Shown: piece after piece, positions 45,953 through 54,565 of the stretch
Layout: every line of letters begins with the position of its first letter
Position numbering within the stretch: position 1 is the first letter of the stretch
Source of the DNA: Nitrospirillum sp034653355
Lineage (GTDB): Bacteria > Pseudomonadota > Alphaproteobacteria > Azospirillales > Azospirillaceae
Assembly (NCBI RefSeq): GCF_034653355.1
Contig: NZ_JAYEER010000001.1
Coordinates: 496,001 to 560,000, forward strand
Reading direction: 5' to 3'
Length of the DNA stretch: 64,000 nt
Position numbers and translations under genes: made by a program
The notes under the pieces: generated by a model
Told to the model about the DNA's origin: nothing
The model's input: the letters and a program-made list of their open reading frames with translations, nothing else
The model's database searches: none

Positions 45953-46222
45953 TTAGACGGACAAGACCTGCTTGGTGGCGACACCGGTGGTGGCGGTATC
46001 CAGCGAATAGAGCGTTGCCACGCCCATGGTGGTGGCGGCCTGGGCCGTCACGTAGGATTGCTGCTGGGCATAGGTGGCGTTATGGGCGGCGTTGGCCAGG
46101 GCCTGCGCCGTCGCCTGATACAAGTTGCCCATGGCGATGGCCGGGGCGTCGCCCAGGACCTTGGTGTTGGCCTGGGTGACGCTGTCGGTAATCTGGTCGT
46201 TGACGGAAGTGGGAAATGCCAT
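45953..46222 (-). CDS. RebB family R-body protein 2
   Basis: An 89-aa copy: MAFPTSVNDQITDSVTQANT, KVLGDAPAIAMGNLYQATAQ, ALANAAHNATYAQQQSYVTA and ATLYSLDTATTGVATKQVL. Apart from the C-terminal tail it is almost the same as copy 1, and the DNA of the two genes is also very similar, so they come from recent duplication or gene conversion. The ribosome site is AAGGAAGCG. Confidence 0.92.
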   Translation of the reverse strand: MAFPTSVNDQITDSVTQANTKVLGDAPAIAMGNLYQATAQALANAAHNATYAQQQSYVTAQAATTMGVATLYSLDTATTGVATKQVLSV

Positions 46223-46258
46223 CTCATCGCTTCCTTATCGAAAAGTGGGTCGGTCGCC

Positions 46259-46334
46259 CCGGCCCCGAACCGGGAGGGCCGGCTACGCCGGTGGCGGGGC
46301 GCGCGTCCCCTGACCCGGAAATCCGCGAGGGGAC
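46259..46334 (-). other. Two intergenic hairpins between reb genes 1 and 2
   Basis: CCGGCCC (46259-46265) pairs with GGGCCGG (46276-46282), and GTCCCCT (46305-46311) pairs with AGGGGAC (46328-46334). They fill much of the 168-bp gap, the longest between the reb genes. Confidence 0.5.
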
Positions 46335-46390
46335 CGGGGCGGATCGGAACGGCGCTGGTTTCTTGGGAGGGGGCCGGATGGACCGGACGG

Positions 46391-46684
46391 TCAGGGCGTG
46401 CCCAGGCCTTTGACGCCGGTGCCCAGGATCTGCTTGGTGGCGACGCCGGTGGTGGCGGTGTCCAGCGAGTAGAGCGTGGCGACACCCATGGTGGTGGCCG
46501 CCTGCGTCGTCACATAGGACTGCTGCTGGGCGTTGGTGGCGTTGTGGGCGGCGTTGGCCAAGGCCTGCGCCGTCGCCTGGAACAGGTTGCCCATGGCGAT
46601 GGCCGGGGCGTCGCCCAGAACCTTGGTGTTGGCCTGGGTGACGCTGTCGGTGATCTGGTCATTGACGGACGTGGGGAATGCCAT
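46391..46684 (-). CDS. RebB family R-body protein 1
   Basis: A 97-aa copy and first gene of the operon: MAFPTSVNDQITDSVTQANT, KVLGDAPAIAMGNLFQATAQ, ALANAAHNATNAQQQSYVTT and ATLYSLDTATTGVATKQIL, with a short extra tail. The ATG at 46684 follows GAGGAGGAAAT, one of the best ribosome sites in the window, which fits a highly expressed structural protein. A longer upstream frame is not supported. Confidence 0.92.
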   Translation of the reverse strand: MAFPTSVNDQITDSVTQANTKVLGDAPAIAMGNLFQATAQALANAAHNATNAQQQSYVTTQAATTMGVATLYSLDTATTGVATKQILGTGVKGLGTP

Positions 46685-46988
46685 ATTTCCTCCTCGGATC
46701 ATTACGGCCGCGGGCAACGCGGTCCGATGGTTGCGAGATCGGGTCGGCCCACGTCGAACACGCCGGCCATGTCGCCCAGTTTGCGTTTCGGGTTGTGTGT
46801 TCCGACCACGAAACCACTATAAGGACGCGCCTTCTGGGGCGATTGGTCTTTCGAATGGAATAACCGGCAGGATCGACGCGAATTCGGCGGCATCAGACCA
46901 GCGGATTTGCGCGGTTCGGCGTTTTGTCCGCATCCCTGAAAACAGGGCCGGGCCCGGATATCGGGCGGCCATCAGGCGTCACACCACT
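46685..46988. promoter_or_regulatory. Upstream region of the R-body operon
   Basis: 304 bp between the LacI-type gene stop and the first reb gene, both on the minus strand. It must carry the reb promoter. TATAGT (around 46820 on the minus strand) could be a -10, but no convincing -35, sigma-54 or operator motif was found. Confidence 0.4.
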
Positions 46989-48047
46989 TTACGCCGGACG
47001 GACGGATCCACGCTCCACCAAGGTGAAGTCCAGCACAACGTCGCGCGGCGCGGGGGTGACACCGTCCACCATCCCCTTAGCCATGGGGCCGCCCAGCGCC
47101 TCCACCAGCAGGTCGATGGCGCGGATGGCCATATCCCTGATGGGTTGGCGCACGGTGGTCAGCGCCGGCCAGACCCGGGTGGCGACCAGCGTGTCGTCGA
47201 AGCCGGTGACGGCCAGGTCACGGGGTAGCGTCAGGCCCCGCCGGTGGGCGGCCCACAGGGCGGCGGCGGCCATGTCGTCGTTGGCGGCCATGATGGCGTC
47301 CGGCGGCGGGGCGAGGTCCAATAGGCCGCCGGCGGCGAGAAGGCCCGTTTCGAAACTGAAAAGTCCCTCCACGCACAGCTCCGGCCGGTAGGGGAGGCCG
47401 TGGGCCGCCAGCGCGGCCTGGTAGCCCTGCAGCCGGGCGACGCTGTCGGAATGGCCGCCGGGACCGGTGACGATGGCGATACGACGGTAGCCCCGGGCGA
47501 TCAGCAGTTCCGTCACCGCCCGGCCCGCCGCGTGGTTGTCGATGCGCACCGTGGCCATGTCAGGCAGTGGGCCCGCCGTGGCGATGGCCGCCGCCGGCAC
47601 GCCCAGGGCGCGCAGGGCCGGCACCCCGCTCAGCAGTTCGGCGAAAGGCGGGATCAGCAGCAGCGCGTCGGCGCCCGAGCGCACCAGCGACTGGGCCACG
47701 GCCACCGCCGTGTCGAAGGTGGCGTCGCCGGCGCGGCGCACCATCAGCTGCAACCCCTTCTCGGCCGCCGCGGCCGACACCTCGCCGTGCGCCAGGCTGA
47801 GGAACATGCTTTCGACGTCGAGGTAGATCAGGCCGATGCGGGCCGGCGCCGCGCCCACCAGGTAACGGGCCGCCTGGCTGGGGACGTAGCCCATTTCCTC
47901 GATGATGGCGCGAACCCGGACGCGGGTGGCGTCGCCCACCTTGCCGGTGCGGTTGACGACGTTGGACACGGTCATGGCCGACACGCCGGCGCGCTGGGCC
48001 ACGTCCTGGATGGTCACCCTGTCCCGCTGTCGCCGCGACCGCCGCAT
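46989..48047 (-). CDS. LacI-family transcriptional regulator
   Basis: A 352-aa protein started at the ATG at 48047; a GTG 33 bp further in (VTIQDVAQ) is an alternative. The N-terminal helix-turn-helix reads TIQDVAQRAGVSAMTVSNVV, then RVRAIIEEMGYVPSQAARYL. The periplasmic-binding-like domain includes IGLIYLDVESMFLS, YRRIAIVTGPGGHSDSVARL, AIMAANDDMAAAALWAA and LAVTGFDDTLVATRVWPALT. Sugar-responsive regulators have this layout. No sugar genes lie next to it. It is upstream of the R-body operon in the same direction, so some read-through into reb is possible. Confidence 0.88.
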   Translation of the reverse strand: MRRSRRQRDRVTIQDVAQRAGVSAMTVSNVVNRTGKVGDATRVRVRAIIEEMGYVPSQAARYLVGAAPARIGLIYLDVESMFLSLAHGEVSAAAAEKGLQLMVRRAGDATFDTAVAVAQSLVRSGADALLLIPPFAELLSGVPALRALGVPAAAIATAGPLPDMATVRIDNHAAGRAVTELLIARGYRRIAIVTGPGGHSDSVARLQGYQAALAAHGLPYRPELCVEGLFSFETGLLAAGGLLDLAPPPDAIMAANDDMAAAALWAAHRRGLTLPRDLAVTGFDDTLVATRVWPALTTVRQPIRDMAIRAIDLLVEALGGPMAKGMVDGVTPAPRDVVLDFTLVERGSVRPA

Positions 48048-48214
48048 CCGTCCGCCGATCCGTATCCCGATCGCCGACGGCAAGACGGCGGCGCCCCCGC
48101 CAGGCTGGCGGAGCGCCGATATTCCCTTGCCCAGGGATGGTGACGCAAGGGCCACGCCGCCGAGACGGCCGTGCCAGCACCGCCCATCCCATGGAATGTT
48201 CGCGGCGCTGGTGA

Positions 48215-48688
48215 TCAGGCCCGGTCGATCCGCGCGGCATAGCAGCCATATTTGGCGTAATGCGCGTGGATATAAGCCACTTCCGGCCATTCCAGCAGCC
48301 GGCGGATGACGGGGATGGCCTCCGCCCCTGCCACCAGGTCCGCCGTCACGATCATGTGGCCCGAGTCAAAACACCGTAGGGATAGGACGCGACGCGCCAG
48401 CGCCAGCGGCACGGCATCCACTGTGCGACGGGCCTCATCCACACCTTCGCGCACATAGATCGCGTGGGCGGAGCGATAGGGGGTGAAGGCCGGCTGGTGC
48501 TGATGGTTCACCAGCACCACGCGCTCCCCCGGCAGGGCATCATCCAGGCTGGCACGGCAGGGGAAGGCGCCAGGGGCGTCCACGACTTGGCGGCGGGCGC
48601 CGGCGGCCAGCAAGCCGGCCTCATCCAAGGCGAACAAGGGGGCGAAGGGGGCCGGGTCCAGGCCGGTGACGGTGAAGGACAGGGTCAT
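48215..48688 (-). CDS. DUF1203 family protein
   Basis: A 157-aa protein. It matches the DUF1203 layout: an N-terminal FTVTGLDPAPFAPLF, then the cysteine-containing PGAFPCRASLDDALPGERVV, LVNHQHQPAFTPYRSAHAIY and the C-terminal VAYIHAHYAKYGCYAARID. The many histidines and two cysteines suggest metal binding. The family's function is not known. It is separate from the LacI-type gene by about 170 bp. Confidence 0.8.
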   Translation of the reverse strand: MTLSFTVTGLDPAPFAPLFALDEAGLLAAGARRQVVDAPGAFPCRASLDDALPGERVVLVNHQHQPAFTPYRSAHAIYVREGVDEARRTVDAVPLALARRVLSLRCFDSGHMIVTADLVAGAEAIPVIRRLLEWPEVAYIHAHYAKYGCYAARIDRA

Positions 48689-48774
48689 GATGGCAACCGA
48701 TCGTCAGGTGTCGATGTCCCACCCTGCCCCGCCCCACCGCTTCAGCCATCCCGTTTCCTGCGGCCGAATGAGCC

Positions 48775-49011
48775 TCAGTCGCCATAAGCGTCCGGGCCGA
48801 AGGACGGCGGCCCAGGCTTGGCCACCTCCGTGGGTGGCATCTGGTCGGGATCGGGCATCACCTGCACCAGGGTGCAGGGGCTCCCCTGACTGTCGAGCGC
48901 CACCGGCGACGCCAGACGCTGCATCAGCAGGAGAATGAAGGCGAGCAGGAGCAGCCCCAGCAGCGCGCGCGACAGCGCGCCGCCGGCGCCACTAGAAAGG
49001 CGGCCGGTCAT
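48775..49011 (-). CDS. Small single-pass membrane protein
   Basis: A 78-aa protein if started at the ATG at 49011, which has AAGGA at a suitable distance. One membrane helix is clear (LLGLLLLAFILLLMQRL), followed by a polar, proline-rich tail with one cysteine. I do not recognise a family. A longer frame to 49119 lacks a ribosome site. It is divergent from the LysR gene. Confidence 0.45.
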   Translation of the reverse strand: MTGRLSSGAGGALSRALLGLLLLAFILLLMQRLASPVALDSQGSPCTLVQVMPDPDQMPPTEVAKPGPPSFGPDAYGD

Positions 49012-49195
49012 GATGGAGTCCTTCAAGGTTTCGGGGGTGCCGCCCGGGGATGCGGGCCCCGGGCGGAGGGGCGTCCGACTGCGGGATCGCTCCGTCACTG
49101 GCGAAGTATCGGTCACCAAACCCTTGGCAACAATGTGTATTGCGCGCAGTCTGCCTTCGCCGATGGCGAAGGGTTATCCGTGAAGGGGGCTTCCC

Positions 49196-50134
49196 ATGCA
49201 ATTCGACCTGATCGACCTGGCCCTGTTCCGTGACGTGGTGGAGGCGGGCAGCATCACCTGGGGGGCCGAGCGGGCGCACCTGGCCCTGGCGGCGGCCAGC
49301 ACCCGCATCCGCAACATGGAGGTGTCGCTGGGCGCCACCCTGCTGGACCGGGGACGGCACGGGGTGACACCCACCCCCGCCGGCCGCGCCCTGCTGGCCC
49401 ATGCCCGCGCCATCCTGGACCAGACGGAACGCCTGCGCGAAGATCTGAGCGTCTACGCCGGCGGGGCGGCCGGCAACGTCCGCATCCTGTCCAACACCAA
49501 CGCCCTGACGGAATTCCTGCCCGAGTTGCTGAGCAGCTTCCTGAACGCCCATCCCCTGGTGTCGGTGGATGTGGAGGAGCGGTTGAGCGATGAGATCGTG
49601 GCCGCCATCGCCGACGGCACCGGCGACATCGGCATCGTCGCCGGCACGGTGGAGACGGGCGACCTGGAAACCTATCCCTTCCGCCAGGACCGCTTCGTCC
49701 TGGTGGCGGCCCCCACCCATCCCCTGGGCGGGCGCGAGACCGTGACCTTCGCCGAGGTGATGGACCACGACCTGGTGGGGCTGGACCGAGCGGCGGCGCT
49801 GCAACGCTTCCTGTCCGACCGGGCGTCCCGGGCCGGCCGGCGCCTGCGCCTGCGGGTGCAGCTGCGCAGCTTCGACGGCATCTGCCGCCTGGTGGAGGGC
49901 AATGTCGGCATCGGCATCGTGCCCGAAACGACGGCGCGCCGCGCCGCCCAGACCATGGACATCCGCTGCGTCACCCTGACCGACAGCTGGGCGGTGCGCG
50001 ACCTGAAGGTCTGCACCCGCGGCCGCGCCCGCCTGCCCCGCTTCGCCAAGCTGCTGACCGATCATCTGCTGAACACGCCGCCCCGGGGGCCGCTTCACAC
50101 CGCGGCCATGGAGCCACCGGCGGCGGCCCCGTAG
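49196..50134 (+). CDS. LysR-family transcriptional regulator
   Basis: A 312-aa protein. The N-terminal helix-turn-helix is FRDVVEAGSITWGAERAHLA, then RIRNMEVSLGATLLDRGRHG and PTPAGRALLAHARAIL, all standard for LysR. The effector domain includes GNVRILSNTNALTEFLPELL, IADGTGDIGIVAGTVETG and NVGIGIVPETTARR. Its start follows GGGGGCTTCCC. The target is unknown; the divergent small membrane gene or the exported protein downstream are candidates, since LysR regulators often act on neighbours. Confidence 0.9.
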   Translation: MQFDLIDLALFRDVVEAGSITWGAERAHLALAAASTRIRNMEVSLGATLLDRGRHGVTPTPAGRALLAHARAILDQTERLREDLSVYAGGAAGNVRILSNTNALTEFLPELLSSFLNAHPLVSVDVEERLSDEIVAAIADGTGDIGIVAGTVETGDLETYPFRQDRFVLVAAPTHPLGGRETVTFAEVMDHDLVGLDRAAALQRFLSDRASRAGRRLRLRVQLRSFDGICRLVEGNVGIGIVPETTARRAAQTMDIRCVTLTDSWAVRDLKVCTRGRARLPRFAKLLTDHLLNTPPRGPLHTAAMEPPAAAP

Positions 50135-50216
50135 CGCCCGGGTGCGCTTTTCCCTACACTTCCGCGTCCATGACGACGGGCCGGCATAACGGCCCCCAAA
50201 CCCCGAGGAAAGCCCC

Positions 50217-51047
50217 ATGCGTCTGCGGCCCTTGCTCCAGCTGGCCGTCCTGGCCGGCGCGACCGCCTTTAGCCTGCCCACCCTGGGCGCCGAAGAGGCC
50301 AAGCCCGACCCCGTCCTGGCGCAGACGGTGGCCTCGCCCGCCCGTTCGCCCCAGTTCCAGGCGCGTGACGCCGCCCGGCATCCCCTGCAGGAGCTGGCCT
50401 TCTTCGGCCTGGCGCCCAACCAGACGGTGGTCGAGATTTCGCCCAGCGGCGGCTATTGGACGGAAATCCTGGCGCCCTATCTGCACGACCGGGGCACCTA
50501 CTACGCCGCCGCCAACCCCCGGGGAACGGACAACGCCTACGCCAACCGCGAAAACGCCGCCTTCGACGCCAAGCTGGCCGCCGACCCGGCGCGTTATGGC
50601 AAGGTCAAGGTGACGGAATTCGGCCGGGGCCATTTCGACATCGCCCCCGCCGGCAGCGCCGACCTGATCGTCACCTTCCGCAACCTGCACAACTGGATGG
50701 ACGGCGGTTACGCGGATGAGGCCATGGCGGCCTTCTACCGGGCGCTGAAGCCCGGCGGCGTCCTGGGCATCGAGGATCACCGCGCCAGCGACGCCCAACC
50801 CCAGGATCCGAAAGCAACCAACGGTTACGTAAGGCAGGATTACGCCATCGCGCTCGCCAGAAAGGCCGGCTTCGAACTGGTGGGCAGTTCCGAGATCAAC
50901 GCCAATCCCAAGGACAGCAAGGATTGGCCGGAAGGCGTATGGACCTTGCCCCCAACCCTAGCGCTTAAGGATAGAGACCGGGAGCGCTATCTGGCCGTGG
51001 GCGAGGCCGATAATTTCGTGCTGAAATTCCGGAAACCTCCGCAATAA
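50217..51047 (+). CDS. Exported methyltransferase-like protein
   Basis: A 276-aa protein with a signal peptide (LLQLAVLAGATAFSLPTLGA). The rest resembles a class I SAM-dependent methyltransferase: VVEISPSGGYWTEILAPYL takes the place of motif I, IAPAGSADLIVTFRNLHNW motif IV, and FYRALKPGGVLGIEDHRAS motif V. This set, including the export signal, is known from a group of predicted exported methyltransferases. The activity is puzzling because S-adenosylmethionine is not expected outside the cytoplasm. A hairpin (GGGCCG/CGGCCC at 50177-50194) sits just before the start. Confidence 0.75.
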   Translation: MRLRPLLQLAVLAGATAFSLPTLGAEEAKPDPVLAQTVASPARSPQFQARDAARHPLQELAFFGLAPNQTVVEISPSGGYWTEILAPYLHDRGTYYAAANPRGTDNAYANRENAAFDAKLAADPARYGKVKVTEFGRGHFDIAPAGSADLIVTFRNLHNWMDGGYADEAMAAFYRALKPGGVLGIEDHRASDAQPQDPKATNGYVRQDYAIALARKAGFELVGSSEINANPKDSKDWPEGVWTLPPTLALKDRDRERYLAVGEADNFVLKFRKPPQ

Positions 51048-51399
51048 GCTGATTAGTTTATACAATATTCAGATAACAAACGAGTCTCGCGCCGTGCCGC
51101 CTTTGGCCGCGGCGCTTTTTCGCGCCAGCGGGGCGGGAATGCGGCGATCCGCCACGGCATAAGCCTTAAGCAATAACATTTCCATTTTTGACACCTTGGC
51201 ATTTCTGCCGTTATCAAAAATGTGACAAAATTCGCACACTTATCGGTTGATACCGATTGTTACAAAATCCGCCGTTTACTCGATCGCACTTCTGCAAAAG
51301 AAATTGGTCGCAATCCTGCCCCGGTATGGGCGCGGGGCTGGCTGGGCGCCGATGGGGGGCCGGCCAACGATCAAGACAGAAGAGAGATTGAGGAGAGGC
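51048..51399. promoter_or_regulatory. Upstream region of the large TonB receptor
   Basis: A 352-bp gap that is AT-rich between 51160 and 51275. It contains a perfect ATCGGT-TGAT-ACCGAT palindrome (51242-51257). It also contains 9-bp inverted repeats CATTTTTGA (51183-51191) / TCAAAAATG (51214-51222). TGTGACAAAATTCGCACA (51221-51238) resembles a CRP-type site with one core mismatch. All three suggest regulated transcription. Confidence 0.5.
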
Positions 51400-54300
51400 A
51401 TGAGGGAGATTTCCGTCGCCGCCCGCCGCAAGGTGTGGCGCCATGGCATCGCTGCGGGCGCCCTGATGGCGCTGGCCGCGACCACCGCCCAGGCCCAGCA
51501 GAAGCAGCAAGCCGCCGCCGATGATTCCCTCGAGGAAATCGTCGTCACCGGTTCGCGCATCGCGCGCCCCAACCTGACGCAGCCCACCCCCGTCCAGGTC
51601 ATCAATTCCGAGGCCATCCAGGCCACCGGCCTGACCTCGACCGTCGACGTGCTGAGCCAGCTGCCGCAGACCCAGAACGACATGGGTCCGTCGACCAACG
51701 CCCGCTTCATCAACGGCGCCGGCGTGAACTTCGCCAACCTGCGCGGCCTGGGCGAATACCGCACCCTGACGCTGGTGGACGGCAAGCGCCATGTGGGTTC
51801 GCTGTCCGGCCGCAACGGTTCCGGCGGCACCTCGCTGGTCGACTTGAACAGCATCCCGCCGGCCCTGGTCGAGCGCATCGAAGTGGTGACGGGCGGTACC
51901 TCGGCCGTGTACGGCGCCGACGCCGTCGCCGGTGTGGTCAACGTCATCACCAAGAAGAACTACGAAGGCGCTGAAGCCACCATCCAGTACAACTGGTCGG
52001 ACGGGGACGGCTACCAGTCCACCGACGTCAGCGCCATCGTCGGCCACAACTTCGACGGCGGCCGCGGCAACATCACCCTGGCGGTCGACTACAACCACGA
52101 CCTGGGCCTGCACGGCAGCGACCGGCCCGAAGCACTGTACAACTACACCCTGGTGGCCAACCCGGCCAGCAAGAGCGCCAGCGACGGTATCCCCGACCGC
52201 ATCACCATCTCCCCGACCGTGTCGTCGGTGCTGGCGGCCAGCGGCGCCCCCGTCATCCGCACCTGGCTGGACGCGGCCCACCCGCAGTACAGCTACACTT
52301 TCAAGCCCGACGGCTCGGGCATCATCCCGTTCAACCGCGGCACGCTGATCAACGGCATCCCGGCCGGCAACAAGACCAGCGCCGGTGACGCCAACTCGAT
52401 CGGTGGGGATGGCTACAACCCGTCCAAGTACCTGACCCTGCGCACCCCCAACATCCGCGAAGTGGCCGACACCCTGGTCAACTATCGCCTGGCGCAGGAC
52501 CTGGGCCCAATCGACACGGTGAACTTCTTCGCCGATCTGAAGTATTCCGACAGCCGCGGCACCAGCCGGTCCACGCCGTTCACCAACGGCACGGGCACCC
52601 CCGCCACCGGCACCAACGGTCAGTTGGGCTCCGGCGCGCTGACCATCCAGGCCGACAACGCCTACCTGCCGTCCGACCTGAAGGCGCTGCTGGCCACCGA
52701 CAAGGTGTCCAGCTTCACCATCACCCGCGTGAACGACGATTGGTATGGCCCGCGCGAATACGCCTACGAGTACGAGGTGATGCGCGGCGTGTTCGGCCTG
52801 AACGGTGACCTCACCAACGGCTGGCATTACGAGGCCTATTACGACTACGGCCGCAACCGCACCAGCTTCGTGAACACCGACAAGGTCGTCAGCCTGTTCA
52901 ACCAGCAGCTGGACGCCGTGAACGTGGGTGGCAAGATCGTCTGCCGTGACGCCACCGCCCAGGCCAACGGCTGCGTCCCCATCAACCCCTTCGTGGTCGG
53001 CCCGCTGACCGCGGCGCAGAAGAACTACGCCTACACCTACACCAAGGAAATGGCGACGCTGCAGCAGCACGACGCCGCCTTCAACCTGAACGGCGACCTG
53101 TTCAAGTTCCCGGCGCTGTTCAGCGGCACCGTGGCCCCGGTCAGCTTCGCCGCCGGCGTCGAGTACCGCAAGGAAGAGTTGGTGGACAAGACCGACTTCC
53201 TGCAGAACCAGCCCACCGGCACCATCTATGGCAACCAGAACGGTTCCGTGTCTGGCAGCTACGACACCACCGAAGTCTACGGTGAGTTGAGCGTCCCCGT
53301 CCTGCGCGACCTGCCGTTCGCCAAGGCCGTGGACCTGGACCTGGCCTATCGTTACTCCGACTACTCGCTGGCCGGCCCCGCCAGCACCTGGAACATCCAG
53401 GCCGGCTGGGCCGTCAACGACGACGTGAAGCTGCGCGGCGGCATCGCCCGCGCGGTGCGCGCGCCCAACATCGACGACCTGTTCACCCCGGCCGGCGATA
53501 ACTTCCTGGGCGTCAGCGACCCCTGCTCGGTCGAAAACATCAACGCCAACGCCACCCGCGCCGCCAACTGCGCCAAGGTGGTGCCGGCCGGCTACAAGTC
53601 CAGCGACTTCGGCAACCCGTCCACCCGTACGGGCGGCAACATCAACCTGAAGCCGGAAATCGGCCGCACCCTGACGGCCGGCGCCGTGTTCACGCCGACC
53701 TTCATCCCGGGCCTGAACGTCACCGCCGACTACTGGCTGGTGAAGATCACCCAGGGCCAGGCGGCGCTGACCTCCAACTCCATCCTGACCAACTGCTATG
53801 ATCTGAGCGCCGCCGCGCAGTGCGGCCTGATCAACCGCCGTGCGGACGGTTCCATCGCCACCATCTATGGCAACACCGTCAACATCGGTAAGGAAGTGGT
53901 GCGCGGTCTGGACTTCCAGGTCGACTACGCCTTCGAGCTGGACAAGGTGGGCCTGCAGAACATGGGCGGCCTGAACCTGGGCTTCACCGGCTCCTGGGTT
54001 CCGGAAAGCATCATCATCCAGGACCCGGCCCACGCCGAGAACAAGCTGTACCGCGCCGGCACCGTCGGTTACCCCCACCTGAAGGGCCGTTTCACCGGCA
54101 CCTGGGATTGGAACAACCTGACGGTCACCTGGTCCAGCCGCTTCATCGGCGAGTCCGAGACCTTCCCGAACTCCACGGCCGAAATCGCGGATTTCAACAA
54201 GATCCCGACCTACTGGTACCACGACATCTCCGCCCGCTACCGCTGGAAGAACATCACGGTGTTCGGCGGTATCAACAACCTGGCGGACAAGATGCCCCCG

Positions 54301-54432
54301 GCCGTGCCCTTCCTGTACCAGGGCTCGTACCAAGGCGGTTCGTACGCCACGTTCCCGGTCACCACGGGTGGCGGCGGCTCGTACGACATCGTCGGCCGTA
54401 CCTTCTTCGTCGGCACGACGGTGAAGTTCTGA
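51400..54432 (+). CDS. TonB-dependent receptor (large)
   Basis: A 1010-aa outer-membrane receptor. The ATG at 51400 follows AGGAG directly; the frame is open further upstream but has no ribosome site. The signal peptide (GIAAGALMALAATTAQAQ) is followed by a TonB-box-like LEEIVVTGSRIARP and a plug with TPVQVINSEAIQATGL, NLRGLGEYRTLTLVDGKR and VEVVTGGTSAVYGADAVAG. The barrel is long, and the protein ends FFVGTTVKF with the terminal Phe needed for insertion. This plug type occurs in receptors for sugars, peptides and other organics, so the ligand cannot be named. Codon use is slightly less GC-biased than neighbours, with some different synonymous choices. Confidence 0.9.
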   Translation: MREISVAARRKVWRHGIAAGALMALAATTAQAQQKQQAAADDSLEEIVVTGSRIARPNLTQPTPVQVINSEAIQATGLTSTVDVLSQLPQTQNDMGPSTNARFINGAGVNFANLRGLGEYRTLTLVDGKRHVGSLSGRNGSGGTSLVDLNSIPPALVERIEVVTGGTSAVYGADAVAGVVNVITKKNYEGAEATIQYNWSDGDGYQSTDVSAIVGHNFDGGRGNITLAVDYNHDLGLHGSDRPEALYNYTLVANPASKSASDGIPDRITISPTVSSVLAASGAPVIRTWLDAAHPQYSYTFKPDGSGIIPFNRGTLINGIPAGNKTSAGDANSIGGDGYNPSKYLTLRTPNIREVADTLVNYRLAQDLGPIDTVNFFADLKYSDSRGTSRSTPFTNGTGTPATGTNGQLGSGALTIQADNAYLPSDLKALLATDKVSSFTITRVNDDWYGPREYAYEYEVMRGVFGLNGDLTNGWHYEAYYDYGRNRTSFVNTDKVVSLFNQQLDAVNVGGKIVCRDATAQANGCVPINPFVVGPLTAAQKNYAYTYTKEMATLQQHDAAFNLNGDLFKFPALFSGTVAPVSFAAGVEYRKEELVDKTDFLQNQPTGTIYGNQNGSVSGSYDTTEVYGELSVPVLRDLPFAKAVDLDLAYRYSDYSLAGPASTWNIQAGWAVNDDVKLRGGIARAVRAPNIDDLFTPAGDNFLGVSDPCSVENINANATRAANCAKVVPAGYKSSDFGNPSTRTGGNINLKPEIGRTLTAGAVFTPTFIPGLNVTADYWLVKITQGQAALTSNSILTNCYDLSAAAQCGLINRRADGSIATIYGNTVNIGKEVVRGLDFQVDYAFELDKVGLQNMGGLNLGFTGSWVPESIIIQDPAHAENKLYRAGTVGYPHLKGRFTGTWDWNNLTVTWSSRFIGESETFPNSTAEIADFNKIPTYWYHDISARYRWKNITVFGGINNLADKMPPAVPFLYQGSYQGGSYATFPVTTGGGGSYDIVGRTFFVGTTVKF

Positions 54433-54565
54433 TGAGTGCGGGGGCCGGGCGGCGATGCCGGGCCCCCACCCTTCGAGAAGTCGGGGCCGCGATCGGGAAA
54501 CCGGTCCGGCCCCTTTTCGCGTTCGGCCCCGCGCGGCCATCGCCGCCGGGCCTTGGGAGAAATGG

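Noticed and set aside
46223..46390. Factor-independent terminator between reb genes 1 and 2
   Set aside because: The hairpins have no T tract, and the following reb gene has a good ribosome site and the same orientation, so full termination is unlikely.
45240..46684. CRISPR-like or satellite repeat array
   Set aside because: The repeated text consists of whole ~270-290-bp coding units with start and stop codons (reb paralogues), not short repeats with spacers.
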